Shown: positions 43,680 through 52,922, counted from the stretch's first letter. The stretch is 64,000 bases of DNA from Candidatus Poribacteria bacterium (GCA_022822005.1 JAJECO010000008.1:62001-126000); one strand, 5' to 3'. The notes: a model not told the origin generated them from the sequence alone. A program made the numbers and translations.

Positions 43680-43919
43680 GGTGCGGTTAGGAAACCGCAC
43701 CGAATAGGCGCAGTTGGAAACAGCGCCTACCAAACAGGAGAACGGTAGTTTCGTTTTCCGAACCGTACCGGTTTGGAGTACCCCTTTAATTCTAAGATCT
43801 ACCATAGTATTCACCATAATTCTCTGAGCAGGGCAAGATATCCCGTCCCTATTCCTCGGGAGGCAATCTGCTGCCTGCCCACCAAAATCGATCAAAAAGC
43901 GAAAAACTAAATAGCCCTA
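43680..43919. repeat. Inverse double-hairpin repeat, MITE-B end and solo MITE-A end
   Basis: 43680-43735: inverse copy of the two hairpins at 12893-12950. 43785-43806: TAATTCTAAGATCTACCATA, an end of family B. 43903-43919: AAAACTAAATAGCCCTA, a solitary family-A end (complement TAGGGCTATTTAGTTTT). The rest of 43664-44005 has no gene other than the promoter below. Confidence 0.6.
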
Positions 43920-43938
43920 CTTCGCACAATTTCTGTAC

Positions 43939-43967
43939 TTGTTTTGCTTAGAATTTCGTTGTATAAT
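43939..43967 (+). promoter_or_regulatory. Sigma-70-like promoter of the glycosylase gene
   Basis: TTGTTT (43939-43944), 17-nt spacer, perfect TATAAT (43962-43967). The -35 is weak. The leader would be about 32 nt. Confidence 0.55.
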
Positions 43968-44005
43968 ACGCATAATTCTACAAATAGGCACTTTATCGTT
44001 CATTT

Positions 44006-44896
44006 TTGTGTCAGGGGGCTTGCCCTATCCGAATTGAATCTGTCACTGATTTCGATCTGAAGCATACATTGGAATGCGGGCAATCATTCCGCTGGCAGCC
44101 GTCAGCCAATGGCTGGTATTCTGGCGTTGTCGATGGCAGGCAGCTGAGGATACGTCAGGAAAACCGGACGCTGATCGTGGAAAGTTCGACCGATGAAGAA
44201 GGCGATCGATTCGAAGCCTTCGTCCGCCACTACTTGGATCTCAACCGGGATTTACCGGTGATCTTGGACGCTGTTGACATTGATCCGTTCATCCACCGAT
44301 CGATTGAGACGTACCGGGGGATGCGGATTTTGAATCAAGAGGTGTGGGAGTGCCTCGCTTCGTTTATCCTGTCTCAGAATAACAACGTGCCCCGAATTAA
44401 GGGGATGATCCGCACTATCTCTGCACGATTCGGCGAAAAAATTGCCCTTGATGACTCGATTGATTACGCTTTTCCGACACCGCGAGCCCTCGCGGAAGCC
44501 GGTGTTGAGACACTGTACGATTGTGGGCTGGGATACCGTGCCCCTTATATGTGGGCAGTTTCGTCGGCGGTCGCAGCAGGGGAATTCGACCTTGAAGCTC
44601 TGAAGCATATGCCCTACACCGATGCGAAACAGGAATTGATGGGGCTCAAGGGGATTGGTGAGAAGGTCGCTGACTGTATCTGCCTGTTTTCGTTGGGACA
44701 TGTCCAAGCCCTCCCGATCGATGTGTGGGTGAAACGGATTATAGAACGGATTTATCTCAAACGTGAAGCCTCAATTCGTGAGATTCGTGAGTTTGCCGAA
44801 GACTACTTTGGCGAATACCTCGGTTACGCCCAGCAGTATCTTTTCCACTATGCCCGGACGGTTGGCCTTGAAGATTTGCTAACGAGTGAAGGATAG
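44006..44896 (+). CDS. 8-oxoguanine DNA glycosylase/AP lyase, OGG1 type
   Basis: 296 residues, starting at TTG 44006 (no other start fits before the first conserved strand). N-terminal OGG_N domain with LKHTLECGQSFRWQP; helix-hairpin-helix and catalytic part LMGLKGIGEKVADCICLFSL with K220 as the Schiff-base lysine, and D239 in ALPIDVWVKR. FILSQNNNVPRI is the substrate-pocket signature. It removes oxidised guanine opposite cytosine. In bacteria this role is usually played by MutM; OGG1 types occur in fewer lineages. Confidence 0.92.
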   Translation: MCQGACPIRIESVTDFDLKHTLECGQSFRWQPSANGWYSGVVDGRQLRIRQENRTLIVESSTDEEGDRFEAFVRHYLDLNRDLPVILDAVDIDPFIHRSIETYRGMRILNQEVWECLASFILSQNNNVPRIKGMIRTISARFGEKIALDDSIDYAFPTPRALAEAGVETLYDCGLGYRAPYMWAVSSAVAAGEFDLEALKHMPYTDAKQELMGLKGIGEKVADCICLFSLGHVQALPIDVWVKRIIERIYLKREASIREIREFAEDYFGEYLGYAQQYLFHYARTVGLEDLLTSEG

Positions 44897-44981
44897 AAAG
44901 TCAGTTTCGGCTCCCTTCGCAGCAAGCCGTAGACAACCCTTCCCGAAAACTTTTAATCACATAAATTATCAGGAGGCTCAA

Positions 44982-45671
44982 ATGCTCGAAGATCTACGTG
45001 ATGACGTACTTACACTGTTGGAAGAGCGCGTTGAACGTGCCATTGGGACAATCAACAATCTCAGGGCAGAGAAACTCGCGCTCGAATCCGAAAACAATCA
45101 GCTTCGTAATGACTTAGATCAGCGAGATGTCCAGATTCAGAACCTCGAACAGCGGAACGCTGAACTCAATCACTTTGAAGCAGAGATAACAGTACTCCGG
45201 GCTGAGCGTGAACAGGAACGTCTCGACGTAGATAAAGAGAAATCAGAAGTCCGCGAGCGGCTTGAAGGACTTATGACAATGCTCAATAATGTTGAGAACA
45301 GGTCAGAAGGTCAGATAGAATCAGAGCCCATTGTGCTGGACAGCGCGTCTGAAGCAAGTGATAACATAGAAGAGAGTCAGGCAGAATCGGAGCCCACTGT
45401 TTTTGACTACATATCTGAGACAGCAGATAACACGGAAGAAGGTGAGACAGAAGCAGCGCCCACTGTGCTTGATGATACGTCCGAGACAGTTGATAATACG
45501 GAAGAACAGCAGGAGATCACTCCCGAAGATACACTCTTTATACCGACGAGATTAGTGGAACCAGAAGCGGCAAAACAACCGAGCGATTCCGATGCCACAA
45601 CTGAAGAGACAGATGCAGGTGCGGATGGGGAGAAGGAAGAAGATACGGACGAGGAGACGGAATTAGCGTAA
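44982..45671 (+). CDS. Coiled-coil protein with tandem 22-residue repeats
   Basis: 229 residues from ATG 44982 (after AGGAGG); the frame runs back into the previous gene's stop. Residues 1-105 form a continuous coiled coil (LEERVERAIGTINNLRAEKL, ESENNQLRNDLDQRDVQIQN) like ZapB-type proteins but longer. Then three 22-residue repeats (SEPIVLDSASEASDNIEE, SEPTVFDYISETADNTEE, AAPTVLDDTSETVDNTEE) and an acidic, Glu/Asp/Thr-rich tail. No membrane segment. Function unknown. Confidence 0.7.
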   Translation: MLEDLRDDVLTLLEERVERAIGTINNLRAEKLALESENNQLRNDLDQRDVQIQNLEQRNAELNHFEAEITVLRAEREQERLDVDKEKSEVRERLEGLMTMLNNVENRSEGQIESEPIVLDSASEASDNIEESQAESEPTVFDYISETADNTEEGETEAAPTVLDDTSETVDNTEEQQEITPEDTLFIPTRLVEPEAAKQPSDSDATTEETDAGADGEKEEDTDEETELA

Positions 45672-45749
45672 TACTCGCCTACCAACAGACTGGATCGACA
45701 GAAACGAAATCAGCAACGCGCCGAGATTAATCCGTCAGGACTACAAGGC

Positions 45750-46316
45750 ATGGCCCCTTCGACACCCTTGCGCGGTAGCCGAGTCCGGCTCACGGCATTA
45801 ACGCAAGACGACCTCCCAACCGTTACCGAATGGCATCAGAATGCCGAATTCTTACGACTACTTGACGCCCCTCCCGCTTATCCTAAGACTGAGACATCGT
45901 TAGCACAGTGGTTGGACGATACGGATAAAGCGACTGACGCTTTCCTTTTCGCCATTCGCTCCCTCGACAGCGATACACCCATTGGCTATGTTGAACTCGA
46001 CGGAATCCTATGGATACATCGGGTGAGCGGCGTAAGTATTGCCATTGGGGAGGCACAGCACTGGGGAAAAGGCTACGGCTACGAAGCGATGCAGCTTGTG
46101 CTCCGATTTGCTTTTGACGAACTCAATTTGCATCGGGTCCAACTTACGGTGTTTAGCTACAATGAACGCGCCATCGCGCTGTACGAAAAGTTGGGATTCC
46201 AGCGTGAAGGAGTATATCGGGAACATCTGCAGCGGGATGGTAGACGCTATGATATGTATCTGTACGGTCTCCTCCGCTCGGAATGGGAGAATAGAAACGT
46301 CACCCCTTTGGAATAA
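45750..46316 (+). CDS. GNAT-family N-acetyltransferase
   Basis: 188 residues of the RimJ/RimL-like group. RLTALTQDDLPTVTEW at the start, IGYVELDGI in the middle strands, acetyl-CoA loop EAQHWGKGYGYEAMQLVL, then LHRVQLTVFSYNERAIALYE and KLGFQREGVYREHL. It transfers an acetyl group from acetyl-CoA to an amine; RimL-like members act on protein N-termini or amino acids. Confidence 0.88.
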   Translation: MAPSTPLRGSRVRLTALTQDDLPTVTEWHQNAEFLRLLDAPPAYPKTETSLAQWLDDTDKATDAFLFAIRSLDSDTPIGYVELDGILWIHRVSGVSIAIGEAQHWGKGYGYEAMQLVLRFAFDELNLHRVQLTVFSYNERAIALYEKLGFQREGVYREHLQRDGRRYDMYLYGLLRSEWENRNVTPLE

Positions 46317-46373
46317 GTATCTCACTAATTGACTGAAAGGCATCAATCCAAATAACCCCAGATTGAAAGAGAG

Positions 46374-47282
46374 ATGAATATTATGCCATTACAAACTGTC
46401 GGACTTCTGAGCCCCGGCGATATGGGACATGTTGTCGGTCACGTCCTTGTTACACACGGCTTGCGCGTGATTACCTGTCTTCAAGGGAGAAGTGAACGTA
46501 CGCGCGCCCTTGCAGAAAAAGCGAAGATTGAAGATGTACCGACGTATCATGTACTTGTGAATGAAGCGGACATTATCCTGTCGATTATGGTGCCCGCGGA
46601 AGCCAAGGGTGCCTCTCAATTGGTTGCGGACGCACTCGCTGAGACGGACACGGATCTCACCTATGTTGATTGTAACGCAATCGCCCCACAAACTACGCGC
46701 CAACTGGATGAAATCATCACCAAAGCCGGCGGTCGTTTTGTCGATGCGTCAATTATCGGTCCTCCGCCCAGAAAACCGGGGGCGACCCGCTTCTACGCTT
46801 CAGGGGTCCATGTCGGTGATTTTGCAGCGTTGACGGAATTTGGGCTCGATGTCCGTCCGCTCGGCGACGAGATCGGATTGGCTTCAGCGATTAAGATGTG
46901 TTACGCATCGCTGACAAAAGGGTTAACCGCACTTTGTACGGAACTGCTGACCGCTGCAGAACTGCTGGGGGTATCTGACGCACTCAAAGCGGAATTTCAG
47001 ATGAGTCAATCGGCGTTGTATCAACGGATGGAGGGCGGATTGCCGGGGATGCCGCCGAAGTCGAGACGTTGGATCGGTGAGATGGAAGAGATCTCGGCGA
47101 CGTTTGGTCATGTCGGTTTGACACCCAAGATTTTAGCGGGTGTGGCAGATATGTATCGGTTGGTTGGGAAAACACACCTCGCAGATCTCCCGCCTGAAGA
47201 TTCGGACGCGTTCCCAGATCTGGCGGAAATGATTTCGATTTTGGCGGAGGCGGTGAAAGGGGATTGCTCTGGAGAGGCGTAA
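46374..47282 (+). CDS. NAD(P)-dependent hydroxyacid dehydrogenase-like protein (DUF1932 C-terminus)
   Basis: 302 residues. N-terminal Rossmann domain VGLLSPGDMGHVVGHVL (in place of GLGxMG) and NEADIILSIMVPAEAKG; C-terminal helical domain with LASAIKMCYASLTKGLTALC (the conserved Lys of this superfamily) and AELLGVSDALKAEF, typical of DUF1932. Related to 3-hydroxyisobutyrate and 6-phosphogluconate dehydrogenases. ATG 46374 and 46383 are both possible. Confidence 0.83.
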   Translation: MNIMPLQTVGLLSPGDMGHVVGHVLVTHGLRVITCLQGRSERTRALAEKAKIEDVPTYHVLVNEADIILSIMVPAEAKGASQLVADALAETDTDLTYVDCNAIAPQTTRQLDEIITKAGGRFVDASIIGPPPRKPGATRFYASGVHVGDFAALTEFGLDVRPLGDEIGLASAIKMCYASLTKGLTALCTELLTAAELLGVSDALKAEFQMSQSALYQRMEGGLPGMPPKSRRWIGEMEEISATFGHVGLTPKILAGVADMYRLVGKTHLADLPPEDSDAFPDLAEMISILAEAVKGDCSGEA

Positions 47283-47328
47283 AAATATAAAGGCTTAAGT
47301 AAAAAGAAAGTGCAAAGCACATAGAGAA

Positions 47329-47380
47329 ACCGAGTTTTTTGTTGAAAACTTGGTTTCTGTTGCACGATTTCTTTACATGA
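47329..47380. repeat. ACCGAGTTTTTT hairpin unit ending at a start codon
   Basis: AACCGAGTTTTTT pairs with GAAAACTTGGTT, then TCTGTTGCACGATTTCTTTA and CATGAG. Related units at 17029-17081 and 18940-18993 also end in ACATGA. In this copy the final ATG is the start codon of the DUF815 gene. Confidence 0.6.
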
Positions 47381-48279
47381 GCGAATATAAAAAACTTATG
47401 GCACAAGATTGGAAAACAATTATTCCCCGCGTCGAGCAGCTGCTCGACAAGGTGGAGGGGCTCCTGACGGCTAGCGCTGCTGCGATCGAAAACCCCTCCG
47501 AACCGCTCGATGGACATGTCGCCTTTCGGTGGCGGAGTCAACGTTTAATTCCCGTCAAACACCCTGACCTCATGGAACTTGCGGACCTGATTGGGGTGGA
47601 TCGGCAGATTGAGGAATTGGATCGGAATACCCGCCAGTTTCTGCAAGGCTTGCCCGCGAATCACGCGCTGCTGTGGGGCGATCGGGGGACGGGAAAATCG
47701 TCGCTCATCAAGGGGATACTCCATCGGTATGCGCCGGAGGGGTTGCGGCTGATCGAGGTGAACAAGGAGGGGTTGCTGCACCTGCAAGAAATTGCCGATC
47801 TTCTTTGGGATCGTCCGGAACAATATATCCTCTTCTGCGACGACCTCTCCTTCAGCGAAGGGGAAGCGGAATATAGGGAGTTGAAAGCGATGTTAGAGGG
47901 TGGGATTGCTGCCCGTCCTGAGAATGTCCTGATCTACGCGACATCCAACCGTCGTCACTTGATGCCACGCCAAGTCGGGGAGAACCAATATCCTAACACC
48001 GATGAAGACGAATTGTATCCGCGAGAGACGACCGAAGAGAAGGTGTCACTCAGTGACCGATTTGGCCTGCGACTCGCCTTCTATCGGTTTTCTCAACACA
48101 CCTACCTACAGATTGTCTCTCACTACGCCCAAAAACGTGGATTGTCCCTCTCAACAGAGGAGCTCCATCGGAGAGCGTTGGAGTGGGAAGCGTCGTCGAG
48201 CGGTCGATCGGGACGGGTTGCACGCCAATTCGTTGATGACCTTGCAGGGCAGTTGGGATTGGAAAGTTCAGTGACGTGA
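47377..48279 (+). CDS. DUF815 AAA-type ATP-binding protein
   Basis: 300 residues from ATG 47377. Nucleotide-binding loop LLWGDRGTGKSSLIKGIL, a Walker-B-like ILFCDDLSF, and the arginine-finger region ALEGGIAARPENVLIYATSN then RRHLMPRQ. The C-terminus has SDRFGLRLAFYRFSQHTYL. DUF815 members are related to the AAA+ clamp of DnaA/IstB but their job is unknown. The start lies at the end of a dispersed hairpin repeat, with no ribosome site seen; an internal ATG at 47398 is an alternative. Confidence 0.85.
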   Translation: MSEYKKLMAQDWKTIIPRVEQLLDKVEGLLTASAAAIENPSEPLDGHVAFRWRSQRLIPVKHPDLMELADLIGVDRQIEELDRNTRQFLQGLPANHALLWGDRGTGKSSLIKGILHRYAPEGLRLIEVNKEGLLHLQEIADLLWDRPEQYILFCDDLSFSEGEAEYRELKAMLEGGIAARPENVLIYATSNRRHLMPRQVGENQYPNTDEDELYPRETTEEKVSLSDRFGLRLAFYRFSQHTYLQIVSHYAQKRGLSLSTEELHRRALEWEASSSGRSGRVARQFVDDLAGQLGLESSVT

Positions 48280-48359
48280 TTCTCTGATGCGCTCACACAG
48301 AATTTAAAAAAATACTGTCATCTTGAAAATGAAATGGTGGTAGTTGGAAGGGTGGGTTA

Positions 48360-49064
48360 TCACCTCGGGAGTAGGATGGGGCGTGGCCGCTTGGAGAGGA
48401 TAGTTCCATTTTCATCAATATAGATGATTTCATAGCCTTTCGGGTGTATTCCTAACAGTGTTATCCCCCACTGTTGTTTCTCGGTAAGTGGTGGACCATG
48501 AAAAAAAGTCGCGCTCCCTTTTCTTTCAACGTAGACGCGATCCGGACGCCCCGGGAGGTAGGTGCGTTTATCAGGTCCGGTAAACAGCCCACCGAACACT
48601 TCCGGGTCAATCTGCCGCGCCTCATAGATTTGCTGGTGTTCCCAAACCATCCTATCAATATAAGCCGCTTTGAACGTTTTCCAATCGTCCGTCGGCGGCA
48701 CGCCTCTAGCTCCTTTGACCCAATCCCCCTTCTCCTCAAAATTTACCAACATGCCTCGCGAGTTCATAAAAAGAGAGTAATCGCCGTAATCCCCAAACAT
48801 GACTCCTTTCTCAAGGAGCATCGCAAGCCATTCGGCGCGGGGATACTTCTCATCTAGCCTAGCAAGATACGCAAGATGCGGACGGTCATATTTCTCCTCA
48901 AACGCTGCCATCAGGGCTTCAACCGTCTGAGGACCGGTATATCTTTCAGAGGGCACCCTCCTAACCGTAACCTTACCCGCAGTAGAAAACTCATAGACGA
49001 CAAAGGCGATGATACCGATAGCTGCCAAAAGGGAAAATGCTAGCACTAGCCTTTTGTGTTTCAT
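48360..49064 (-). CDS. Membrane-anchored exported protein of unknown function
   Basis: 234 residues. One N-terminal membrane helix (LVLAFSLLAAIGIIAFVVYE) and an exported domain with ARLDEKYPRAEWLAMLLEKG and YIDENGTILSKRPRPI; the final beta segment (PKGYEIIYIDENG) looks like a small sheet. No family recognised. Convergent with the DUF815 gene (80 bp apart) and downstream of the SbcC-like gene on the same strand (55 bp). Confidence 0.6.
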   Translation of the reverse strand: MKHKRLVLAFSLLAAIGIIAFVVYEFSTAGKVTVRRVPSERYTGPQTVEALMAAFEEKYDRPHLAYLARLDEKYPRAEWLAMLLEKGVMFGDYGDYSLFMNSRGMLVNFEEKGDWVKGARGVPPTDDWKTFKAAYIDRMVWEHQQIYEARQIDPEVFGGLFTGPDKRTYLPGRPDRVYVERKGSATFFHGPPLTEKQQWGITLLGIHPKGYEIIYIDENGTILSKRPRPILLPR

Positions 49065-49119
49065 CTTTTATCCCCTATAGAAAATAAGAACTAATGAGTG
49101 GCAATGTCAGAGGATTCAG

Positions 49120-51018
49120 TTATACATGAGAAGTATGCGGCATCGTCTCAATCAGGTGCGCATCCGGCAAGCCTGCCCGGACCTCCGGATCATTGCTGGT
49201 AACGATGACCTGATGTTCTTCGGCGAGCTGCTGAATGAAGTCAATCATCGCGCCGCGTCGGTCGGGATCGAGGTGGAGGGTTGGGTCATCGAAAACGAAG
49301 AAACCGAGAGTCCCTAACGCTTCTGAGAGGGCAGCTTTGAAGCAGAGGTAGAGCATCATCTTTTCGCTGCCGCTGAGGAGCATTAGGTTACGCTCGACGC
49401 CTTCGACGTTGAGGGAGGGGAGTAGGTGCTGGCTTTTGAGATCAATCTGAGAGAATCGGGTGAGGTCCATCCGTTCCAACCAACGCTGGATTTCCTTTTC
49501 GGCGGGTTGGAGGATAGTTTGCTGGAGGGAGGCAATTGTCTTGTCAACACCATCACAGGCGAGTTCAAAACTGAGGCGGGTGCGTAGAATCTGGTTCGCT
49601 TGGTGTTGGGTCCGATGTAGCTCTTCGAGTTTATGGGCAATAACCGCTTCTTCTCTATTGAGCCTGTCAAGTTGACGGCGTAGGCTGTCGATTCGGTATT
49701 TGAGTTGGCGACGTTGCTCGGCGAGTTGTGTGGGATCGGCAAGGGCATCGGATCCCGGACTTGTTTGCGGAGGGGGTGTCGGCTGTAGCGCGCCCAACCG
49801 ACTGGCGACCCCGTCGAACTCACGTTGGAGCTTGGCAAGCTGCTTTTCGATTCGCTCAAGCTGCTCGACCTTGCCTTGCATCAATTGATGTCGCTGCTTG
49901 AGTCCGCGCAGGGCATTGATGTTCTCAGTCTGTTTGTCGAGGGTTTTCTGCTGCGTTTCAAGCTCTCGTTGGCTTGAAGCTTTTCCCGCTTCTTTCTCGG
50001 CAAGTATACTCTCAATGATCTTTTGTTGTACGGGCTGATGGCAGGTTGGACAGTGACCGTGATCACTGTCGATTAATTGGCGCAGGGTTTCGCATTCTGT
50101 CGCAAGCGTATGGACTTGACTGTTCAGGCTACCAATCCGTTGAATGAGTTCATCTCGCCCCTTTTCTAGTCCGCCCGCGCTGGCGGTCGCTGCCTCAATC
50201 TCCTTGATGGAGGTCCGCAGGTGATCCACATCGGTGAAGCCCCTGAGAACTGTGGCCCGTTCCTGGATCAGTCCGTCAATCTCTTTTTGGAACCGCTCTT
50301 GTGCCTGGGTCAATTCGGTGACAAGTGCTGCGTCCCCGCTTTGGCTTCCTTCACCGGTAAGCAGTTCGTACTGACCCTCCAAATTCTTTAACTCTGCCTC
50401 AGTCCGTTCAATCTCTTCACGATGGTTCTTAACAGTCGTCACCCGCATACTGCGCTGATGATCCTGTATCCGCTTCTCCTCTCGCCTGGCAATACGCCGT
50501 CCTTCAAGGAAACGTTGACGCACCTCCATCAACCGATCGATGCCGAGCAGCGCGTGTAGTACATCGCGCCGATCTGCGGGCTGCCGTGCGAGGAACTCAA
50601 AAATTTCGCCTTCCCGTAGGAATGTCGCCGCAGCAAGCTGGTGGTAGCTGAAATGGAATTTTTGCCGTAGATCTTCGTCCGCCGAACGCTTGCCGGTAAA
50701 GAGAATACGCCATTTTTCATCATCTTCTTTCTGGCGAAGTTGGACTTCTCCCTGTGTCGAGCGGAACAGTTGATAGCTATGCTCCCCATTGCGGAAACTG
50801 AGTCCGGCGGTGCCGCTGGACGCCCCGGATTGCGCCATTGCAGGCAAACCCACTTTGGGGACGATTGGCTTGCCGGTCAGCGCGAAGAAAATGGCATTGA
50901 CAAGCGTGCTTTTACCACTAAAATTGGGACCGAAGATGAGATTCACCCCGTCGCTCAGGTCAAAGTCTCTGCGGTCAAAACAGCCGAAAGATTTGAGGAT
51001 GATACGTTCAAGTCGCAT
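49120..51018 (-). CDS. SbcC/Rad50-like SMC-type ATPase
   Basis: 632 residues, short for SbcC (usually 850-1050). Walker A FGPNFSGKST (29-38), Q-loop region, long coiled-coil arms (about 170-310 and 335-480), a zinc-hook C323-P-T-C326 at the apex, ABC signature MLLSGSEKMMLYLCF, Walker B FFVFDDPTLHLDPDR, and a final His-switch-like region. These proteins act at DNA ends with a nuclease subunit (SbcD/Mre11). No SbcD is adjacent; the gene upstream in the same operon encodes a 69-residue protein. Confidence 0.88.
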   Translation of the reverse strand: MRLERIILKSFGCFDRRDFDLSDGVNLIFGPNFSGKSTLVNAIFFALTGKPIVPKVGLPAMAQSGASSGTAGLSFRNGEHSYQLFRSTQGEVQLRQKEDDEKWRILFTGKRSADEDLRQKFHFSYHQLAAATFLREGEIFEFLARQPADRRDVLHALLGIDRLMEVRQRFLEGRRIARREEKRIQDHQRSMRVTTVKNHREEIERTEAELKNLEGQYELLTGEGSQSGDAALVTELTQAQERFQKEIDGLIQERATVLRGFTDVDHLRTSIKEIEAATASAGGLEKGRDELIQRIGSLNSQVHTLATECETLRQLIDSDHGHCPTCHQPVQQKIIESILAEKEAGKASSQRELETQQKTLDKQTENINALRGLKQRHQLMQGKVEQLERIEKQLAKLQREFDGVASRLGALQPTPPPQTSPGSDALADPTQLAEQRRQLKYRIDSLRRQLDRLNREEAVIAHKLEELHRTQHQANQILRTRLSFELACDGVDKTIASLQQTILQPAEKEIQRWLERMDLTRFSQIDLKSQHLLPSLNVEGVERNLMLLSGSEKMMLYLCFKAALSEALGTLGFFVFDDPTLHLDPDRRGAMIDFIQQLAEEHQVIVTSNDPEVRAGLPDAHLIETMPHTSHV

Positions 51019-51021
51019 ACG

Positions 51022-51231
51022 TCAATCTCCCGAACGGTCATTGATCATATCATAGAGCATTTGGACGGTGACTTTATCGACCCCATGTTCAAGTGCAAAT
51101 CGAAATGCCTGAACAACAGCGGCAACGTCAGCTGCTCCGAGGGCTGAGTGATATTTGCGCTCAAATTCGATCAGTTTTTCGACTTCCCGCTCATAGATTT
51201 CACCTAACTCGTTCTCAAGTGTGGAGGACAT
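51022..51231 (-). CDS. 69-residue helical protein, operon partner of the SbcC-like ATPase
   Basis: Starts at ATG 51231 (AAGGAG about 13 nt before) and ends 3 bp before the ATPase start. The product is predicted helical (LENELGEIYEREVEKLIEFE, AADVAAVVQAFRFALEHGVD, VTVQMLYDMIND). No family recognised. The tight spacing suggests a shared function, for example as a regulator or bridge to a nuclease. Confidence 0.65.
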   Translation of the reverse strand: MSSTLENELGEIYEREVEKLIEFERKYHSALGAADVAAVVQAFRFALEHGVDKVTVQMLYDMINDRSGD

Positions 51232-51402
51232 CCGTTCGATTTGGCTCCTTGAGGTTTTCTGTTAGCGTTGGTTTGTCGGTTTGATTCAAGGGGAGGGCGA
51301 ATACTTGCAGCACTGCTTTGGTTCTATAGACTTAGGCACTGCAATAGGGAACAACGATGGCTGTTCCCACCGGTTGCTGACTGGAGCACCTATGTACGAC
51401 TA

Positions 51403-52413
51403 TTAGACATTAATCTGATCCAAGATCTCTGCAATCTGAATAGCGTTCAGTGCGGCCCCCTTGCGGAGATTGTCAGCGACAACCCACAAGTTCAAACCGT
51501 TTTCAATCGAGTCATCCTCACGGATGCGACCGACGTAGACATCATCCTGTCCTGCAGCATTGATAGCAAGCGGATAGGACCGGCTTTTTGGATCGTCGAT
51601 AACAGTCACACCGCGGGCTTGAGAAAGGATTCGCCGCGCTTCGTCAGCGGTAAGTTTCTTGTCTGTTTGAATATTAACTGATTCGGAATGGGCAAAGAAT
51701 ACTGGCACTCGAACGGTTGTCGCTGAGACGCCGATGGTATCGTCTTCGAGGATCTTGTGTGTTTCCTTAACCATCTTCATCTCTTCTTCGCTGTAACCGT
51801 TATCGGCAAAGGGCCAATCGAAGGCAACGTTAAACGCCATCTGATGTGGGAACTGATCGCATGTAATTGGACGCCCTTCCAATGCAGCGGTTGTCTGATC
51901 AACCAGTTCAATGACAGCGGAGCCGCTTTTTCCCGAAACACTTTGATAGGTCGAAACAACGATACGTTTAATTCCTGCTTCGTCGTAGAGTGGCTTGAGT
52001 GCTACCAACATCTGGATGGTTGAACAGTTGGGATTGGCGATTAAGCCTTGGTGCCGCATTGCTGCTTGCATGTTTACTTCGGGAATAACTAACGGCGTAT
52101 CTGCGTCCATCCGAAATGCACTGGTGTTATCAATGACGAGACACTCTTTTTCGATCGCAGTCGGTATAAATTCGCGACTGACGGATGCGCCCGCTGATGA
52201 AAACACCAAATCGACATCATCAAATGAATCGTGCGTTAGCTCCTCAATTACGATGGGCTGATCTTTGAATGTTAAAATCTCACCGGCAGAACGATGGGAA
52301 GCGAGCAACTTGAGTGAGGCGACGGGGAAAGCGCGTTCTTCCAGAATCTGCCGCATGGTCGTGCCAACCGCTCCTGTTGCTCCAACGATGGCGACACGGT
52401 AGCTCCTATCCAT
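51403..52413 (-). CDS. asd: Aspartate-semialdehyde dehydrogenase
   Basis: 336 residues from ATG 52413 (after AAGAGGT); the frame extends to 52446. It reduces aspartyl phosphate with NADPH on the way to lysine, threonine and methionine, and to diaminopimelate for the cell wall. AIVGATGAVGTTM (8-20) is the NADP site; C130 in NPNCSTIQ is the catalytic thiol; SESVNIQ follows the active-site His (AHSESV). Standard length. Confidence 0.95.
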   Translation of the reverse strand: MDRSYRVAIVGATGAVGTTMRQILEERAFPVASLKLLASHRSAGEILTFKDQPIVIEELTHDSFDDVDLVFSSAGASVSREFIPTAIEKECLVIDNTSAFRMDADTPLVIPEVNMQAAMRHQGLIANPNCSTIQMLVALKPLYDEAGIKRIVVSTYQSVSGKSGSAVIELVDQTTAALEGRPITCDQFPHQMAFNVAFDWPFADNGYSEEEMKMVKETHKILEDDTIGVSATTVRVPVFFAHSESVNIQTDKKLTADEARRILSQARGVTVIDDPKSRSYPLAINAAGQDDVYVGRIREDDSIENGLNLWVVADNLRKGAALNAIQIAEILDQINV

Positions 52414-52834
52414 CTTAATAAACCTCTTGAAAATTAGATTTCGCAAGTCCTATTTGGCTAAACTTTTGATGGGATATTCTACCACACTTGGAGATGGATT
52501 CGCAAGCGTAGAAATTTGCCATGCGAATTCCTATAATCTCATAGCGACAGAGTATCAACATTTTGATGATATCAACTCGGTAAGCATGGCAGAAAGATGG
52601 CTATATTAAGCGGGTCAGCCGTAGGGAATGAGTTATCCGTTCCTTATACTCTGAACCGCCGAGAGTAATGCTCTGTTTTTGGCGCTCCCGAAGATTTTAG
52701 ACTTACTTAGACAGTTCCAATTAAAGGCAACCCCCTAAATCCCGCCCCCGATAAATCGGGATGTACCACTTGTCAAGGGGACTTGATGCACAACACCTTA
52801 ATTGGCCTAGATGATTTTTATATTTAATTGTGGA
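52414..52834. other. Intergenic region with one CCCGCCCC repeat block
   Basis: 52688-52712 resembles a MITE-B end (GATTTTAGACTTACTTAGAC). 52738-52792 is the CCCGCCCCCGATAAATCGGG block with TTGTCAAGGGGACTTGATGC, almost the same as at 8443 and 39119. No gene is seen in the remaining sequence. Confidence 0.55.
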
Positions 52835-52863
52835 TTGACGATTTCGGTAAGCTGTAGTAAACT
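52835..52863 (+). promoter_or_regulatory. Sigma-70-like promoter of the PhyH gene
   Basis: TTGACG (52835-52840), 17-nt spacer, TAAACT (52858-52863), directly followed by AAGGAGG. The leader to ATG 52923 is about 55 nt. Confidence 0.55.
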
Positions 52864-52922
52864 AAGGAGGATATCGGTTACCTCGAAAATTGATACGACT
52901 GGGAAGGAGACCTCCGTGGTCC

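Noticed and set aside
43626-43895. Minus-strand frame in the repeat region after the SDR
   Set aside because: Built from the double-hairpin repeat and MITE end, with no ribosome site.
46984-47541. Minus-strand frame of 185 codons across the dehydrogenase end and DUF815 start
   Set aside because: Overlaps two well-supported genes and shows shadow composition (Pro/Ser).
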